64,000 nt of DNA, from contig JACZZP010000018.1 in assembly GCA_015183035.1 (NCBI GenBank), forward strand, positions 1,364,001 to 1,428,000. Direction: 5' to 3'. The stretch's first letter is position 1. The number at the start of each line of letters is the position of its first letter. Below the pieces are notes generated by a model. The model did not search any database, had not been told where the DNA came from, and was given only the letters and a program-made list of their open reading frames with translations. The translations under genes and the position numbers were made by a program. The DNA is from Meloidogyne chitwoodi (taxonomy: Eukaryota > Nematoda > Chromadorea > Rhabditida > Meloidogynidae). Positions 12,039 through 23,696 of the stretch are shown in pieces.

Positions 12039-15000
12039 ATGGACATTGAAAGTAGTGAAGAACAAGTGTTTCGTCCTCGTTTAATAGACACTGCTGAATA
12101 TGTTAAAGCTAGATTAGATCAAATTGCTGAAATATTAGAGGTTTTTTTTAATTTATTAAATTTAATTTTTTATTTTTTTATTCTTCGGAATTTCTCTTTA
12201 AGTTTTTACTTTTCAAAAGAAATTAATGTTTTAAATTTTTATACGACTTTAAATATTTTTGAATCATTTAATAACTTTTTTAGGTAGTAAATAGCAATTC
12301 TGGTGCTGAAGAGGGCACATCAGCCCCGAGGACACTCTTTCAACGCTTACCAAGACATATGAGGAGGAGAGCAATGTCACACAATATTAAACGTTTACCT
12401 AGGCTTATTAGACCTATTGCTATTAATTTACGTAATAAAAAGAAGAAAAAGATGCCTAGTCGTATTTGGAGAAGACGAGCTTCAAGGCTTATTAGGGTTA
12501 TTATTTTTATTAAATTTTTAATTTTTGGGGATAAGAGGTTCTTTGGTTTTTATTTTATATTTTTTCTTTCTTCTAAATCTCTCGGCCCACAGTTATAATT
12601 TAAAAAAAATTTTTATTCAAATAATTAATTTTATAATGGATATCTTGCATTTAAATGCTTACTTTAGAAGTGGTATAAAACTATTAAAAGAAGAGATAAA
12701 AAACGTTCCGGTAGCTCAGTGGGATAACGTCTCATTATATGAGTGAAGGGCCTAGAACTAACTACTAGTGAGGTCGTAGGATCGCTGCCTTTTCTCCTTC
12801 TATTTTATTAATTTTCAGAGGAGTATGGTAGAAAATTCAAAGCCTAGATGGTTGTCAACTCATATTTGGCATGCTAAACGATTTCACATGCAGTATGAAA
12901 TTTTTTAATTTTAATTTATTTATTTTTTATTTTTATAGACCACTTTGGGGATTTAAATTAGCCATTCGAAGCTGTCAAAAAACTTTTAGGTCAAACTATC
13001 GTTCTTCTATTTCTTCTGCTGTGTTAGTTTAATTTAATTTTTTTCCAATTTTTATTATTTTTAAAGTATAACAGATAGAAGTTATTTAACATTAATTCAA
13101 TTTACTTTAATTAATAATGAAAAGATTTCAATTATTTCAAATTTATTAGCAAAATTTTGTCGAAAGGTTTTCTTTTTTTAATTACCTAAATATTTAAATT
13201 ATTATTTTTTTTTGTAGAAGTGTTCTGTAACTTTTGATAATTCTTTAGCTTTAACTGGTAATTTTGAACTTCCATTGGTTCTTTTTAAACCTTTTGAGAA
13301 TTTTGATCATTTTTTTGGTCCTTGCCGATTTTCTTGGTTTTTACCAAAGTTTGTTTATTTTTTTAAAATCTTTTTTACTTTTAATGTAGAATAGATTATA
13401 GGAATTTTTAAATTTATTTTAGGGTTTAGATATAGCAATTTATACGTAATTTTGTGTAAAATTGAGACTATGAGTATTAAAAAATATTTTTTTTTACTTG
13501 GATTTCCTTTTTTAAGACATTCAGTACTTTTAAATTAAAAGAGAAGATTATATGAATTAATTTTTTATTTTTTAGAAAATTATAATTTTAAAAAAATATA
13601 TTTAATATTATTAATTTAAAAAAATTTAATTTATTTTTTAAAGTAAATTAAATATTTGGATTCATCCTTCAATGGAAAATGATTTTTTAAATGAAATGTC
13701 AAAATTTGAAGAAATTAATATTATTTCTTCTTCTTTAAAATTTAATACAAAAAGATGTTCTTCTCCAATTGAGGTTTTTTTTAATTTTTTTTTAATTTTT
13801 TTTTAAATTTTATTATTTATTTTTAAGTTATCCGTTTCGAAAAATAAAATTTGTCGTTTTCAATTAATTGGACCAAAAGCTTTGATTTATTTAAATAATG
13901 TATTTAAACTTGTTTCGGACGAGGAATTGGATAAATTGGATTGTTCAGATTATAAGTTTGTTTGTTTTTTATTTTTAGTAAAATTAAAGTACCCATAAAT
14001 AATCTAAAATTTTGGGTATTTCGATCTTCTGACATTTTGAAAAATTTTTAAATATTTTTTTTTTGAAATTCCTTTCAGAGAAGTTCATAAATGGTGGCAA
14101 TTAAATTCAAACAAAATATCTTCTAATTTCTCTTCTTTTCAATCTGGAATGCAAATTTGTTTACTTTTAGAAGATCCTCGTCTTTTTCGTGCACAACAAC
14201 GTTCTTTTAATATTTTTGAAGAAAAAGAAAAAAATAATTTAAAAAATATTCCTTTATTACCTCAATTTAATAATAATAAAAATAAATTAAAAATAAATTT
14301 ATGGGATTGGAATATTTTTGAAGCTGAAATGCTTCCAAAAAGACTATCAAATTCAGAATTTGAAAAAATCTGTTCAGGAAAATTGGTTTTTCCTAGTCGG
14401 ACTGATTTCAAGGTTTCTTTTTAAATATTTTAAAGATAATAAAAGTTTTTGTTTTTTTTTGAAACTTAAATTTACTCCAAAACACCTCAAATTCTTTTTT
14501 CAATAATTAAAAAAAAATTTAAGAGAGGTCATTATTAAAAATAAAAAATATCATTAAAACTCTCGTTTTTTAGACCAAAAAAAATTTTTTTTAAAAAGAG
14601 ATTTATTCAAAAAAAAAACAAACAAAAAAATGTTCGGTCGTTCAGCCTGTCCATATTTTTATTAATTAAAAAAAATATTTTTGTAGAGAGGAGAGATCCT
14701 CGTCTATATATTTGTTTGAATAAAGCATAGAAAAATAAATTTATTTTAAAATTTTATTTTTAGATTCCAATAATTCTAATTCTTCATTTACCCAAAGGAT
14801 GTAAAAATTCCCTTGGAAACATTCGAGTTGATTTTCTTTGTCCTTCATCTGTCAGTTATGACTTTTGGTTAGCTTTTAATTTTTCAAAATGTAAACCTTT
14901 TGGTTTACAAAATTTTGAACATTTTAATTTTGAAAGAGGTATTTTTAATTTTCCAAAAGAATGTTTGGATTGTTCTTCTGGTAAAAAACATTTGAAAGAA

Positions 15001-16648
15001 GAAATTGAATTAATTGAGGTTTTTTTTTAAATTTTTTTTATAATTTTTAAAAAAATAAAATTTTAGAAAAATGCCAAAAACTCTCACAGATGTAAATTAA
15101 ATTTTATTTGTTTAAAAAATTGTTTAAATAAAATAAATTTATTGGATAACAATTTGATTGTTTTGAGAGAAAGATTGTTACTTAAACAAATTGATTGTTG
15201 GCTAAAACATCGATTAAAGTGGATTGAAGAAGGTTTTTTTTAATAATTTATTATAAAGTTTTAAGTAAAATATTTTTTTTTAAAAATATTTTTTTTAGAG
15301 AATTTCACCTCTTTTTCTTCTTCAAATAATTGTTTGTTACCCATTTTTCTAAAAATGTTTTCTAAAGGTGTTCCAAAACGTTTTTCACTTATTTATGCAA
15401 ATAATGATGATTTAAAACAAAAAGAAGAAAATAAAAGATTTAAAATTGAGAAAGAAGAAAATGAGAAGGAAAAAGAAGAAGAGAATGTTGAATTTTCAGA
15501 ACAGGTTTTTTTTTAATTATTTTTATCATAAAAAATAGAAAAGTTGATAAGGACACATTACGGCCCTTTATGTGTTCCCTTTTGTTATGACATTTTGGTC
15601 TATTTTTGGATAAGTCCATTCAATTTAAATCAGAGAAGTGTTCATTTCGTTTTTTCAAAAATATCCCTCTTGCGCCTCTTTTATCAGATGCCCTTTTGTG
15701 TCCTTATTTATAAGTAAAATTTTAACTATATTAAATTTAAATTTCGTTTAGAATGGTTATAATAATAAACAAAATAATAATAACAAAATAATAAAAGAAG
15801 AAATTTGCAATTTTTTACCTCTTTTGGAAGAAACTTTTTCTAAAGGAATTTTAACAGATGAAATAGAAAATAAACCTTTTGATAAACAAATTAATCTAAA
15901 CAAATTATTTCCTTTAAATAAAAATAAAAAAGAATTAAAAACTTTGAGAAATAAAAGAAAAAAAGAAAAGAAAAAACAACAAAAAATAAATAATTTAAAA
16001 AAAGAAGAAGATAAAAATAATAAAGATGTTGAAGAATGTGAAGAAGAAATAATAATTGATGACAATGATAAAAGGTTTAATTAATTTTATTTTTTTTTAA
16101 TTATTATTTAGCAAATAAGCAAATAAAAGCTACATAAGTTTGTTAAGTCTTCCCTTCGTTTATTTCTATTTAATTTCCTTTACTTATAAGATTCGTTGTG
16201 GTGTAGTGGTTAACATGTCTGTTCGGAAAAACGAAGGGTGACTGGTTCGGCACTTGACGCCGTCCTGTCCTTTTCCCTTCTCCCTTTCAATTTTATCTGA
16301 ACGTGGAAACGAGCATTTACCTTTGGGGAATTCAAAATCCTGCGAAAAAATAAAATAAAAAATTTAATTGTTTTATTTTTAGAAAACCAATTGGTTTAAT
16401 TATCAATGGAAGTTATTCATTTATTGAAGCAAGAGGAACAGCTCTTGGTTTGATTATTTTAAAATTAAATTAATTTTACTTAAATTAGACAAATAATTTA
16501 AACATTTATTTCTTTTAAAGGTTATGCTTTATTGCCTTCTTTAAAATTAATAAACTCTGACAGAATTGTTTATGTACAAAACAATGGAAAGAAAGGGCCT
16601 CTTTACAAAGCAACAATTGAAATTAATTTTGCAAACGCTGAAATTTAA
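12039..16648 (+). CDS. Ribonuclease P/MRP protein subunit POP1
   Basis: POP1 is the largest protein of RNase P and RNase MRP, needed for tRNA 5-prime and rRNA processing. The start is MDIESSEEQVFRPRLIDTAE. The diagnostic POP1 block follows at 12340-12400 (FQRLPRHMRRRAMSHNIKRL) and then RWLSTHIWHAKRFHM near 12850. The POPLD middle domain includes WDWNIFEAEMLPKRL and LVFPSRTDFK. The C-terminal domain (KPIGLIINGSYSFIEARGTALGYALLP) ends in a conserved beta strand. A long lysine/glutamate-rich insertion lies before the last domain. The gene has more than a dozen introns. Two of them carry tRNA-like modules (12704-12789 and 16194-16270). Start is the first ATG behind a TTTAG; stop TAA at 16646-16648. 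Confidence 0.93.
12704..12789 (+). repeat. tRNA-like module in a POP1 intron
   Basis: Contains a pol III A-box-like GGTAGCTCAGTGGGATAACG and, about 60 bp later, a degenerate B box (GGTCGTAGGATCG). It cannot be folded into a proper cloverleaf, so it is more likely a tRNA-derived repeat or SINE fragment than a working tRNA gene. Confidence 0.5.
16194..16270 (+). repeat. tRNA-like module in the last long POP1 intron
   Basis: A-box-like TGGTGTAGTGGTTAACATG followed at tRNA spacing by a B-box-like CTGGTTCGGCACTT. The acceptor arms do not pair. It shares the TGTAGTGGTTA core with other modules in this window. Confidence 0.55.
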
Positions 16649-17127
16649 TAAACAAACAAACACCTTTTTTGTGCCTTATATTTTAAAGAATTTTAAGATT
16701 CCCTTCCATTTTTAAACTTTTTAAGAATTTTAAAACAATGTTTTTTACCTTTATTTTTTAAAATACAAGAGAAAAATTAGGTCAATCAAAATAAATATAT
16801 ATTTTGTTGTTTTGTTTAGAACATTTTTTAGAGAGAAAAGATAGAAGAATAAAAGGGTAATATAATAAATCCAAGAAAAAGTTTTTTTTGAAAACAATCT
16901 TTTAAACAATTAAGAGAATTAGTTAAAAATATTTTAAAATAAACCACTGAAAACTCTTCAAATTACACATCCTCTTCTAAAAATAATTTTTTGATGAATA
17001 AAAAACTTAAATTGTTTAAAGATTATTTAAAAAAAAACCTTGAAATCCTTTTTTTAAAAAGAATAATATAATAGTGTCACATAATTTTCCCATCACCTTT
17101 TTTAACAACCAATTTTATAACGCTTTT
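16649..17127. other. Convergent 3-prime ends, no gene seen
   Basis: AT-rich spacer between the 3-prime ends of POP1 (plus) and the ARF gene (minus). It holds their UTRs. No exon, repeat or RNA gene recognised. Confidence 0.5.
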
Positions 17128-18471
<1,344 letters not shown>

Positions 18472-19187
18472 TATGATATTTTAATATTTATTGGTCAAAA
18501 ATTACTACTAAAAAAGTAAATATGATCTCGTTAGAGAAAGAAAAGAATGCTTAAAATAAAATATGTAAAAATAACACGAAGGGATTGGTTCAATTTAAAA
18601 GAACAAAATCATATAAGTGTAACCAAAATATTGAATAGTAAATGTGTATTTAACAAATAAAAAAACATGAGTTTTTTTATTGGGCAAAAACCCAAAATAA
18701 GCCAACAAAACATTAAAAGAAAAAGTATAAAACGCAACAAACACATACACGTCCATTAAGTTCATTTAACCAAATAATGGAATTAATTTCATTTAACCAA
18801 AAAGTATTTTAAACAAATTTTTAGAAGATTAGATAAATTTACTTTTTTGTTTAATTTAAATCAAATATTGAAAAAAAATTTTTTAATTGGCTTATTAAGG
18901 TTAAAACTTAAATTTTTACTCAAGTAAAGACATGTGAAAAAAGCAAATAAATTGAATTTTTCGTTAAACGAAAATTTGACAAAATGATATGACTGCCATT
19001 TTTATTTAATAATGGTTGTTAGAGAAATTAAATTTTTAATAGTACAGACAGACAAAAAACTTAAAAATTACTGTTTATCACTTGACATTTTAGTCTGTTG
19101 ATTGATGGAAAAACTGTTTTACTTTTTTGATAATAATTATTTATATTTTTGTTATTGTTTTTTTATTTAAATTTTGTCATATTTCAG
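18472..19187. promoter_or_regulatory. Divergent upstream region of ARF and CD2BP2-like genes
   Basis: About 0.7 kb AT-rich region between two divergent starts. It ends in ATTTCAG directly before the downstream ATG, which is a likely spliced-leader acceptor. No other element recognised. Confidence 0.35.
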
Positions 19188-20261
19188 ATGAAAAGACGAG
19201 TTCATTTTTCTGAAGAATCAAAAACTAAAGATTCATCACAAAAACGCGAGAAAAGAAGGAAATTTGACGACGAAGATGAAAATGATGATGAATTTGAATT
19301 ACCTGGAACTTCCAAAGCTGACAAAAAACACACATTAGATTCAGATGAAGAAGACAATGCAAATGATTATGAGATATTGGATATGAGAAAGGTTTTTGAG
19401 GAGTAGCATGTTCGAAGAAATTTTTGAGGAAAATCGATCGAACAAAAAATAATTTTTATCTTTTATTTATTTTAAAATTTAGGTTGAAGGCCAAGAGGAT
19501 GCAACTCAGGAATATGAAGGTGAAATAAAAATGATGCCCTTTAATATGAATGATGATTTGGAAGAAGGCCATTTTGATGCTTTTGGCACTTTTATTTATA
19601 ATAAAAAGGAAGAAAATATTAGAGATGCTTGGTTAGACAATATTGAATGGGATAAAGCAAAAGATGCTGCAGGAGATAAATGGGGAAAGGTTTTTATTTA
19701 TATTTTTTATGAATAATTATCTTAAAGATGACCTTTTTATCATATCGGTTTCCTTAATGAATTTATCTCAATATATTACCTTAAGTTTTTAATCTTAAGA
19801 ATAAACATTTATCATTTTTTATTAATATATATTTTAGCTAGATAACGATGACAAAATAAATGAAAAGGAAGAAGATATTGAATTAAAAACAATTTATTCA
19901 AAATTACTTGAATTGCTTGATGCTGGTAACACAATTGATGCGACTTTAAAAAAACTGAACAGTCAAAAAGGTTTTTAAAATTATTTATCTTAAAACAATT
20001 TTCTCAGGTCTCAGTGCTTCAGAAGAACGAAAAAGACGTTGGGCAGCTAAAAAAGCAGGAAATAATGCTTTGCCTATTCAAAATGATTTAATAATTAATA
20101 AAATAGCAGAATTAACATCACTTGCCGATTCATTAGTTTCTCTTGGCCAAATGGAGGCTTATCAACTTGGCCCAATACGAATTAAAGAAATGCTTTGTGA
20201 AATGGAACCAAAAAAAGAAAACGGAGCAAAAGAATCAACTTTTGATATGTTTGCTGAATAA
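19188..20261 (+). CDS. CD2BP2/Lin1-like U5 snRNP protein lacking the GYF domain
   Basis: The family (human CD2BP2, yeast Lin1) associates with U5 snRNP during spliceosome assembly. Here MKRRVHFSEESK begins right behind ATTTCAG. A KHTLDSDEED acidic stretch and YEILDMRKVEGQEDATQEYE follow, then the conserved PFNMNDDLEEGHFDAFGTFI and RDAWLDNIEWDK. Next come LLELLDAGNTIDATLKKL and LADSLVSLGQMEAY, and the STFDMFAE motif. In the human protein an equivalent MFAE motif is followed by an acidic linker and a C-terminal GYF domain. Here TAA (20259-20261) comes immediately after MFAE and no GYF-like exon is visible before TOM7 starts 180 bp later. So the ligand-binding module seems to be absent. Confidence 0.85.
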
Positions 20262-20440
20262 AAAAGCAAAAATTGAAGAAAAAATTATTTTAATAATTTA
20301 ATAAATATTTTATTTAATATAAAATGTATATATTTTATTAAAATTTATAATTATTTAATTTAATATTTATTTTTTTTTCGTCAAATTAATTTTTCTATTT
20401 AATTTAGTTTTAACAGATTAAAAAATAAATTAAACGAAAT

Positions 20441-20750
20441 ATGGACTTTATTGTTGTACCAGACAAGAATGCAAATAATTTGGAATTTTCGCCTTTAACA
20501 AAGCAATTATTTAATATTTCTACTAAAATCTTTACGATTTATTTTCAATGGGGATTTGTGCCAACTATTATTTATTTGGGTATATTTTTTACTTTGAAGA
20601 AATAATGCATTGTTCTCTAATAGATTTTTTATCTCTTTAATAGTTCAAAAAATTAATTTTAATTTTTTTTTAGGATTTAAGCGAGGTGCTTATCCTCTTC
20701 CAACTGGTGAAGTTCCTGAGTTATCTATTTCCAGCATTTTTTGGGGATAA
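20441..20750 (+). CDS. Mitochondrial import receptor subunit TOM7
   Basis: TOM7 is a small tail-anchored part of the outer-membrane TOM complex that modulates its assembly. Two exons encode about 70 residues. The first ends with FQWGFVPTIIYLG and the second begins FKRGAYPLPTGEVPE and ends SISSIFWG. The signature WGFxPxxIYLGFKRG and the C-terminal WG match TOM7 from animals. The N-terminal part (MDFIVVPDKNANNLEF) is longer than in vertebrates. The gene starts 180 bp after the CD2BP2-like stop, and ATTTAG/TAACAG acceptor-like sites lie just upstream, so the two genes may share an operon; that is inference. Confidence 0.9.
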
Positions 20751-20945
20751 TTTGTGTTTTTTCAACGATGATAGTTTAATTGATTAAAATTTTTTTACAA
20801 GAGTTAATTTTTGTCATCTTTTAAAGTATTAAAGTAGTTTTCATTATTTGTTTTTTTAGTTTTTAAATGCTAAAATCACTGAAATACATATTTCTTTTAA
20901 TCTTTAATTGTAATATTACCATATAATTTAAAAAAACAACTGTCC

Positions 20946-21304
20946 AATTTTGGGTAGGGGGCGATTCAGTGTAGCCGGTTGTTTTTGGTCGTAACTTTTT
21001 TTATTTCTCAACCGATCTGAATAGTTCTTTTATTAATCGAAAGCATCCGATTGCGGATAAATTTAACTAACTGGACCGATCCAATCGGATCACTCAACAA
21101 AAAGTTATAGTGCCATAAAAGTGGAAAATCGTTATTTTAGCGTTTTTCTGGCATAACATTTTTAAAATCAACTGATCTGATCGGTCAAATTGGTGAAAAG
21201 AATTCACTTTTCAAGTTATTTCGAATGACATAAATATTAATTGAAAATGTTTCAATTGAAAAAAGTTATACGAGCTACTCTGAATCGTCCTTTACCGCCA
21301 ATTT
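20946..21304. mobile_element. Inverted-repeat element (MITE) between TOM7 and TMX2
   Basis: The left end (AATTTTGGGTAGGGGGCGAT then TCAGTGTAGC) matches the reverse complement of the right end (AAATTGGCGGTAAAGGACGA then TTCAGAGTAGC) with few mismatches, and the similarity extends to a GTAACTTTTTT-like stretch. No coding capacity. The GC-richer interior holds repeated GATCTGAT/CCGATC words. Confidence 0.65.
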
Positions 21305-21308
21305 TATT

Positions 21309-21380
21309 TGTTTGTGGTCGAGTGGTAAGTGTCTTGGATTTCTCCTCTATAAAGTAGCAAGTTCGACTCCTTGTTCATTT
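21309..21380 (+). repeat. tRNA-like module next to the MITE
   Basis: TGGTCGAGTGGTAAGTGTC resembles a D-arm/A box and AGTTCGACTCC a T-loop/B box at about the right distance. A CAAG/CTTG stem can form around the T loop, but the acceptor arms do not pair convincingly. It could be a decayed tRNA-Ser/Leu-like copy. Confidence 0.5.
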
Positions 21381-21480
21381 TGGGTATTTTTCCTTCTTAT
21401 TGCTGTTCATTTTCTCTTCTTATTATAATTTTTAATATTATTTTTATATTTTATTTCTAGGTTTCATTTTTATATAAAAA

Positions 21481-22603
21481 ATGTTGGAAGAATTACGCAA
21501 AAAAGGAAGTGAATTTTCAAGCATTTGCCACATTTATCACCTGATGAATATTTTTCTCTCTGTTGCATTTCCACTTGCTAAATTGACTCCTAAAATTTCT
21601 GAAATACTTTTTGGAATTGAGAAACGAAGCATTGACACGGTATATATAATTTTATTTTATAATTAGGAATTTTATGGGCATTTTATAGATTTTTTATTTT
21701 AAAAATTAACAGAGAGAACATGAAATTCTCATTTTTCTCGCTGTTGTTGTCGTCTGGAAATGTCGGAGAGCTACTAGTTATTTACATACACTTTCAACAG
21801 CATATCTTTATTCTAAATTGGCAAATGCTTTATTATTTTTTCGTGTTAAACCTCTTCTTGGTTTATTCTATTGTGCTATAGTTATTGGATTGTATGTCTT
21901 GATAGATGAACCATTGCCTCCCGATTCAGAAAAAGTTCGATTTTTCAGTGGTGATGAACTCAGGGTTAGTTAAAAAAAATTTTTTTTTTGATTTTAAATT
22001 AAATTTTAATATTTTTAATTATTAATTGTAAGAATACACTTCAAGAAGACAAATCAACAGTTTGGATTATTGAATTTTTTTCAACTTGGAGTCCTGAATG
22101 TCGTTATGTTAGCCCTGTATTTAATGCATTGAGTGAAAAGTTTGAAAAATATTTTTTTTTAATTTTAATTTTTTTCAGGTTTACTCTACCAAATTTAAGA
22201 TTTGGTAAGACTTAAAAAATTATTTTTATTAAAAATTTTAAACTGATATTTTTTGACTTTATGCATTATAATTTTTCTGAGATCTTTTTTGAATTTAATA
22301 AAAAAAATTAATTAATATTTTGAAAGGAAAATTAGACGTTGGAAGATTTCCTAAAGAAGCAGAACATTTTCGAATAAATTGTAGTGCTACTAGTAGACAA
22401 CTTCCAACATTTTCATATTTTAAAGGAGGTATACAAACAGAGAGAAGGCCTTTAATTGGAGCTAATGGAAAAGCTATTCCTTTTGTTTTTACCGAGGTTT
22501 TATTTTTTTTTAAACCTTTTTTTATTTTTTAAAGCAAAATATAATTTTGGCACTTGATTTGACTAGTATTCATACCGAATGTAAAAAGAAGTTAAAAGAA
22601 TAA
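21481..22603 (+). CDS. Thioredoxin-related transmembrane protein 2 (TMX2)
   Basis: TMX2 is an ER membrane protein of the disulfide-isomerase family. The first exon (MLEELRKKGSEFSSICHIYH) leads into a hydrophobic segment (LMNIFLSVAFPLAKLTP). The second exon has REHEILIFLAVVVVWKCRR and a membrane segment ending in GLFYCAIVIGLYVLIDEP. The thioredoxin-like domain begins TVWIIEFFSTWSPECRYVSP; the active site is SPEC, a non-canonical SxxC like the SNDC of vertebrate TMX2, so oxidoreductase activity is probably weak. The rest reads KLDVGRFPKEAEHFRI, RQLPTFSYFKGG and RRPLIGANGKA. No C-terminal KKDK-type signal is obvious, although the end is lysine-rich (KKKLKE). TAA at 22601-22603. Confidence 0.9.
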
Positions 22604-22699
22604 TTAAATTTGATTAATATTTTTTGTTTTAAATAAATCTCAGCACAATCGATTTAAAATTTTTCCTATTTTTTTAAAAACATTTTGAGTAAAAATGAT

Positions 22700-22792
22700 T
22701 TATGGTCTAACGCTAATACTCTTGAAAGTTCTTAGACAACTATTAGCGCTAGGAAAAATGAAATTTCCGGGCTCGATTCCTGGCTGGAAATT
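22700..22792 (+). repeat. Degenerate tRNA-like module
   Basis: TGGTCTAACGCTAATACTC resembles an A box and CCGGGCTCGATTCCTGG an intact T arm with B box, separated by a long variable region. The 5-prime and 3-prime ends do not pair. It is followed by a short GC-rich stretch (AAGCGGGCCTGTCCGGTCGG) that I cannot explain. Confidence 0.45.
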
Positions 22793-22974
22793 TATGAATG
22801 GAAGCGGGCCTGTCCGGTCGGATTTTTCGTGAATTAACCAAGCCGAGACTGGCTCCTAATTTAAAATCCAGACCCGACTAATATTTAGCGGATTCTTGGC
22901 GGCTGGATTAAATTGTCATTAATGTTAAAAAAGTAAAAATATGGTAAAAAGCGTTTCTGTACAACTATTTTTCC

Positions 22975-23167
22975 TATTCGATCACTTGATCTTTGGTAAA
23001 TCGATAAATGCTTGCTAATACAATAATAAAGTTGATTGATCAATATCGATTTCACGTATTCGATCACTTGATCTTTGGTAAATCGATAAATGCTTGCTAA
23101 TACAATAATAAAGTTGATTGATCAATATCGATTTCACGTATTCGATCACTTGATCTTTGGTAAATCG
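22975..23167. repeat. Tandem repeat, 82-bp unit, about 2.3 copies
   Basis: The 82-bp unit starting TATTCGATCACTTGATC repeats at 22975, 23057 and 23139 with virtually no differences. The third copy stops after GGTAAATCG because a hairpin element begins there; the repeat resumes after it as GTAAATGATAAATGC. Confidence 0.85.
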
Positions 23168-23273
23168 TAGGGATGCTCGATACTCGAAATTTCCAGAACC
23201 GAGACCGAGAACCGTTTCTTAAAAAAACCGAGAAATTTCTCGGTTCGATACCCGAGACTCTCGAGCATCCCTA
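23168..23273. mobile_element. hAT-like MITE inserted in the tandem repeat
   Basis: Perfect 13-bp terminal inverted repeats (TAGGGATGCTCGA at 23168-23180, TCGAGCATCCCTA at 23261-23273) flank a GA/CT-rich interior with CCGAGA repeats. The flanks share GTAAAT (GTAAATCG left, GTAAATG right). The uninterrupted 82-bp unit has only one such sequence, so 6-8 bp were duplicated on insertion. TAGGG termini with 8-bp duplications fit the hAT superfamily. Confidence 0.75.
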
Positions 23274-23696
23274 GTAAATGATAAATGCTAAATTTATGTG
23301 AAGTTAAAAACTTTAGTATAAAAGCCCATGTTTTCTCTTTCCCTCTATCAGTTTACTATAAAATAACAAGGGTACATACGCACAAGGAGTGGGCAACTTT
23401 CGTATTTCATATTTCGTGTTTCGTATTATTTCGTGTTTTTAACAATTTTATTTCATATTTCGTTTTTATTTTCCGATTTTTCCCATCCCTAATACGCCCT
23501 CTTCTCAATTATATTATAGATATGGCTCAAATGATCCTTAATATTCGATCGTTTTTTTCCACAAAAATAGTATTAGATACGCATAGCAAAATCCAGCGCA
23601 AATTTTACATTTTTTAAAATGCTTTAAATTTTAATACATTTTTCATTTTCTAATTTTTTCAGAATTATTTATATTATTGCTTTTCTTCATTTAAAA
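23274..23696. other. Upstream region of the next gene, no gene seen
   Basis: A 110-codon open frame at 23285-23617 has no recognisable motif and looks random. A TTTTTTCAG acceptor at about 23662 precedes the ATG of the next gene, so either an upstream exon or a spliced leader joins here. Confidence 0.35.

Noticed and set aside
15757..16065. Minus-strand Ser/Phe/Leu-rich open frame
   Set aside because: Antisense shadow of the Lys/Glu-rich POP1 exon.
21309..21380. Functional tRNA-Ser gene
   Set aside because: The T loop is good, but the acceptor arms do not pair and the anticodon arm is poor.
22975..23167. Possible CRISPR-like array
   Set aside because: Units are a contiguous 82-bp tandem repeat without spacers, in a eukaryotic context.
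23285..23617. Plus-strand open frame of about 110 codons upstream of the unknown gene
   Set aside because: Phe/Ile-rich, no motif, no convincing splice into the next gene.
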